The notes under the pieces were generated by a model. That model had not been told where the DNA came from, searched no databases, and was given only the letters and a program-made list of their open reading frames with translations. The position numbers were made by a program, and so were the translations under genes. From NCBI GenBank assembly GCA_015523055.1, contig WALD01000032.1:1-13059 (forward strand): a stretch of 13,059 nucleotides of DNA, written 5' to 3'. The stretch is from Candidatus Altarchaeota archaeon. GTDB lineage: Archaea; Altiarchaeota; Altiarchaeia; IMC4; QMZM01. Shown here piece after piece: positions 13,021-13,059 of the stretch. Every line of letters starts with the position of its first letter. Position 1 is the stretch's first letter.

Positions 13021-13029
13021 TTATTTAAA
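13021..13029 (-). promoter_or_regulatory. TATA box for thyX
   Basis: TTTAAATAA on the minus strand is a good box A. Its centre is only about 14 bp from the ATG at 13011 but 32 bp from the ATG at 12993, so it predicts a transcript start near 12999 and supports the shorter protein. Confidence 0.5.
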
Positions 13030-13059
13030 ACATCACCCACTCAGGATTACCTCTTACCC

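Overview
This window reads as a chromosomal segment of a euryarchaeon with tetrahydromethanopterin-linked C1 metabolism (methanogen, anaerobic methane or alkane oxidiser, or Archaeoglobus-like). The evidence is an intact ftr gene, archaeal aIF1A, DUF371, a Type II/IV secretion-type pilus ATPase, and archaeal TATA-like boxes placed for short-leader or leaderless transcripts. The lineage cannot be fixed further by eye. There is no rRNA, tRNA, CRISPR array, IS element or phage gene that I can recognise.

Layout. (1) 1-1096, + strand: the 3' end of a ribbon-helix-helix regulator gene, 1 bp from a DNA methyltransferase gene with an unusual THPPY motif. (2) 1217-3979, envelope-type genes: a DUF58/vWA protein (+), a family 2 glycosyltransferase (-) and a flippase-like membrane protein (+). 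The last of these runs 69 bp antisense into the next operon. (3) 3911-6095, - strand: a tightly coupled operon in the order DUF371, ftr, CitG/COG1767-like, joined by ATGA overlaps. This suggests that the two poorly understood genes serve C1-carrier metabolism. (4) 6191-7298: an unlisted 47-residue CxxC-x17-CxxC zinc ribbon (-), aIF1A (-) and hisI (+). (5) 7299-8783 (-): an orphan pilus/secretion ATPase. (6) 8928-11922, + strand: the most unusual part, two single-domain MetE-like proteins flanking a DUF1684 protein and a cysteine-free DUF59 protein. The downstream MetE-like protein has all four zinc ligands. The upstream one has lost all four and instead carries signatures of the MetE N-terminal domain. 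Two very short reading frames fill the gaps, so that every gene junction is a start/stop overlap. (7) 12127-12993 (-): a divergent ThyX.

How the genes may work together (inference): Ftr handles formyl-H4MPT, the split MetE-like module probably makes methionine (or another thioether) from a non-folate methyl donor, and ThyX uses a methylene carrier. Much of the window therefore concerns C1 units, but regulation between the units is not visible.

A second genome-scale oddity is the hexamer GAATTC. It occurs about 30 times in 13 kb, in all reading frames and between genes, roughly eight times what composition predicts. The best candidates for something undescribed are the MetE-N / DUF1684 / DUF59 / MetE-C cassette with its overlapping mini-ORFs, and the DUF371-ftr-COG1767 operon.
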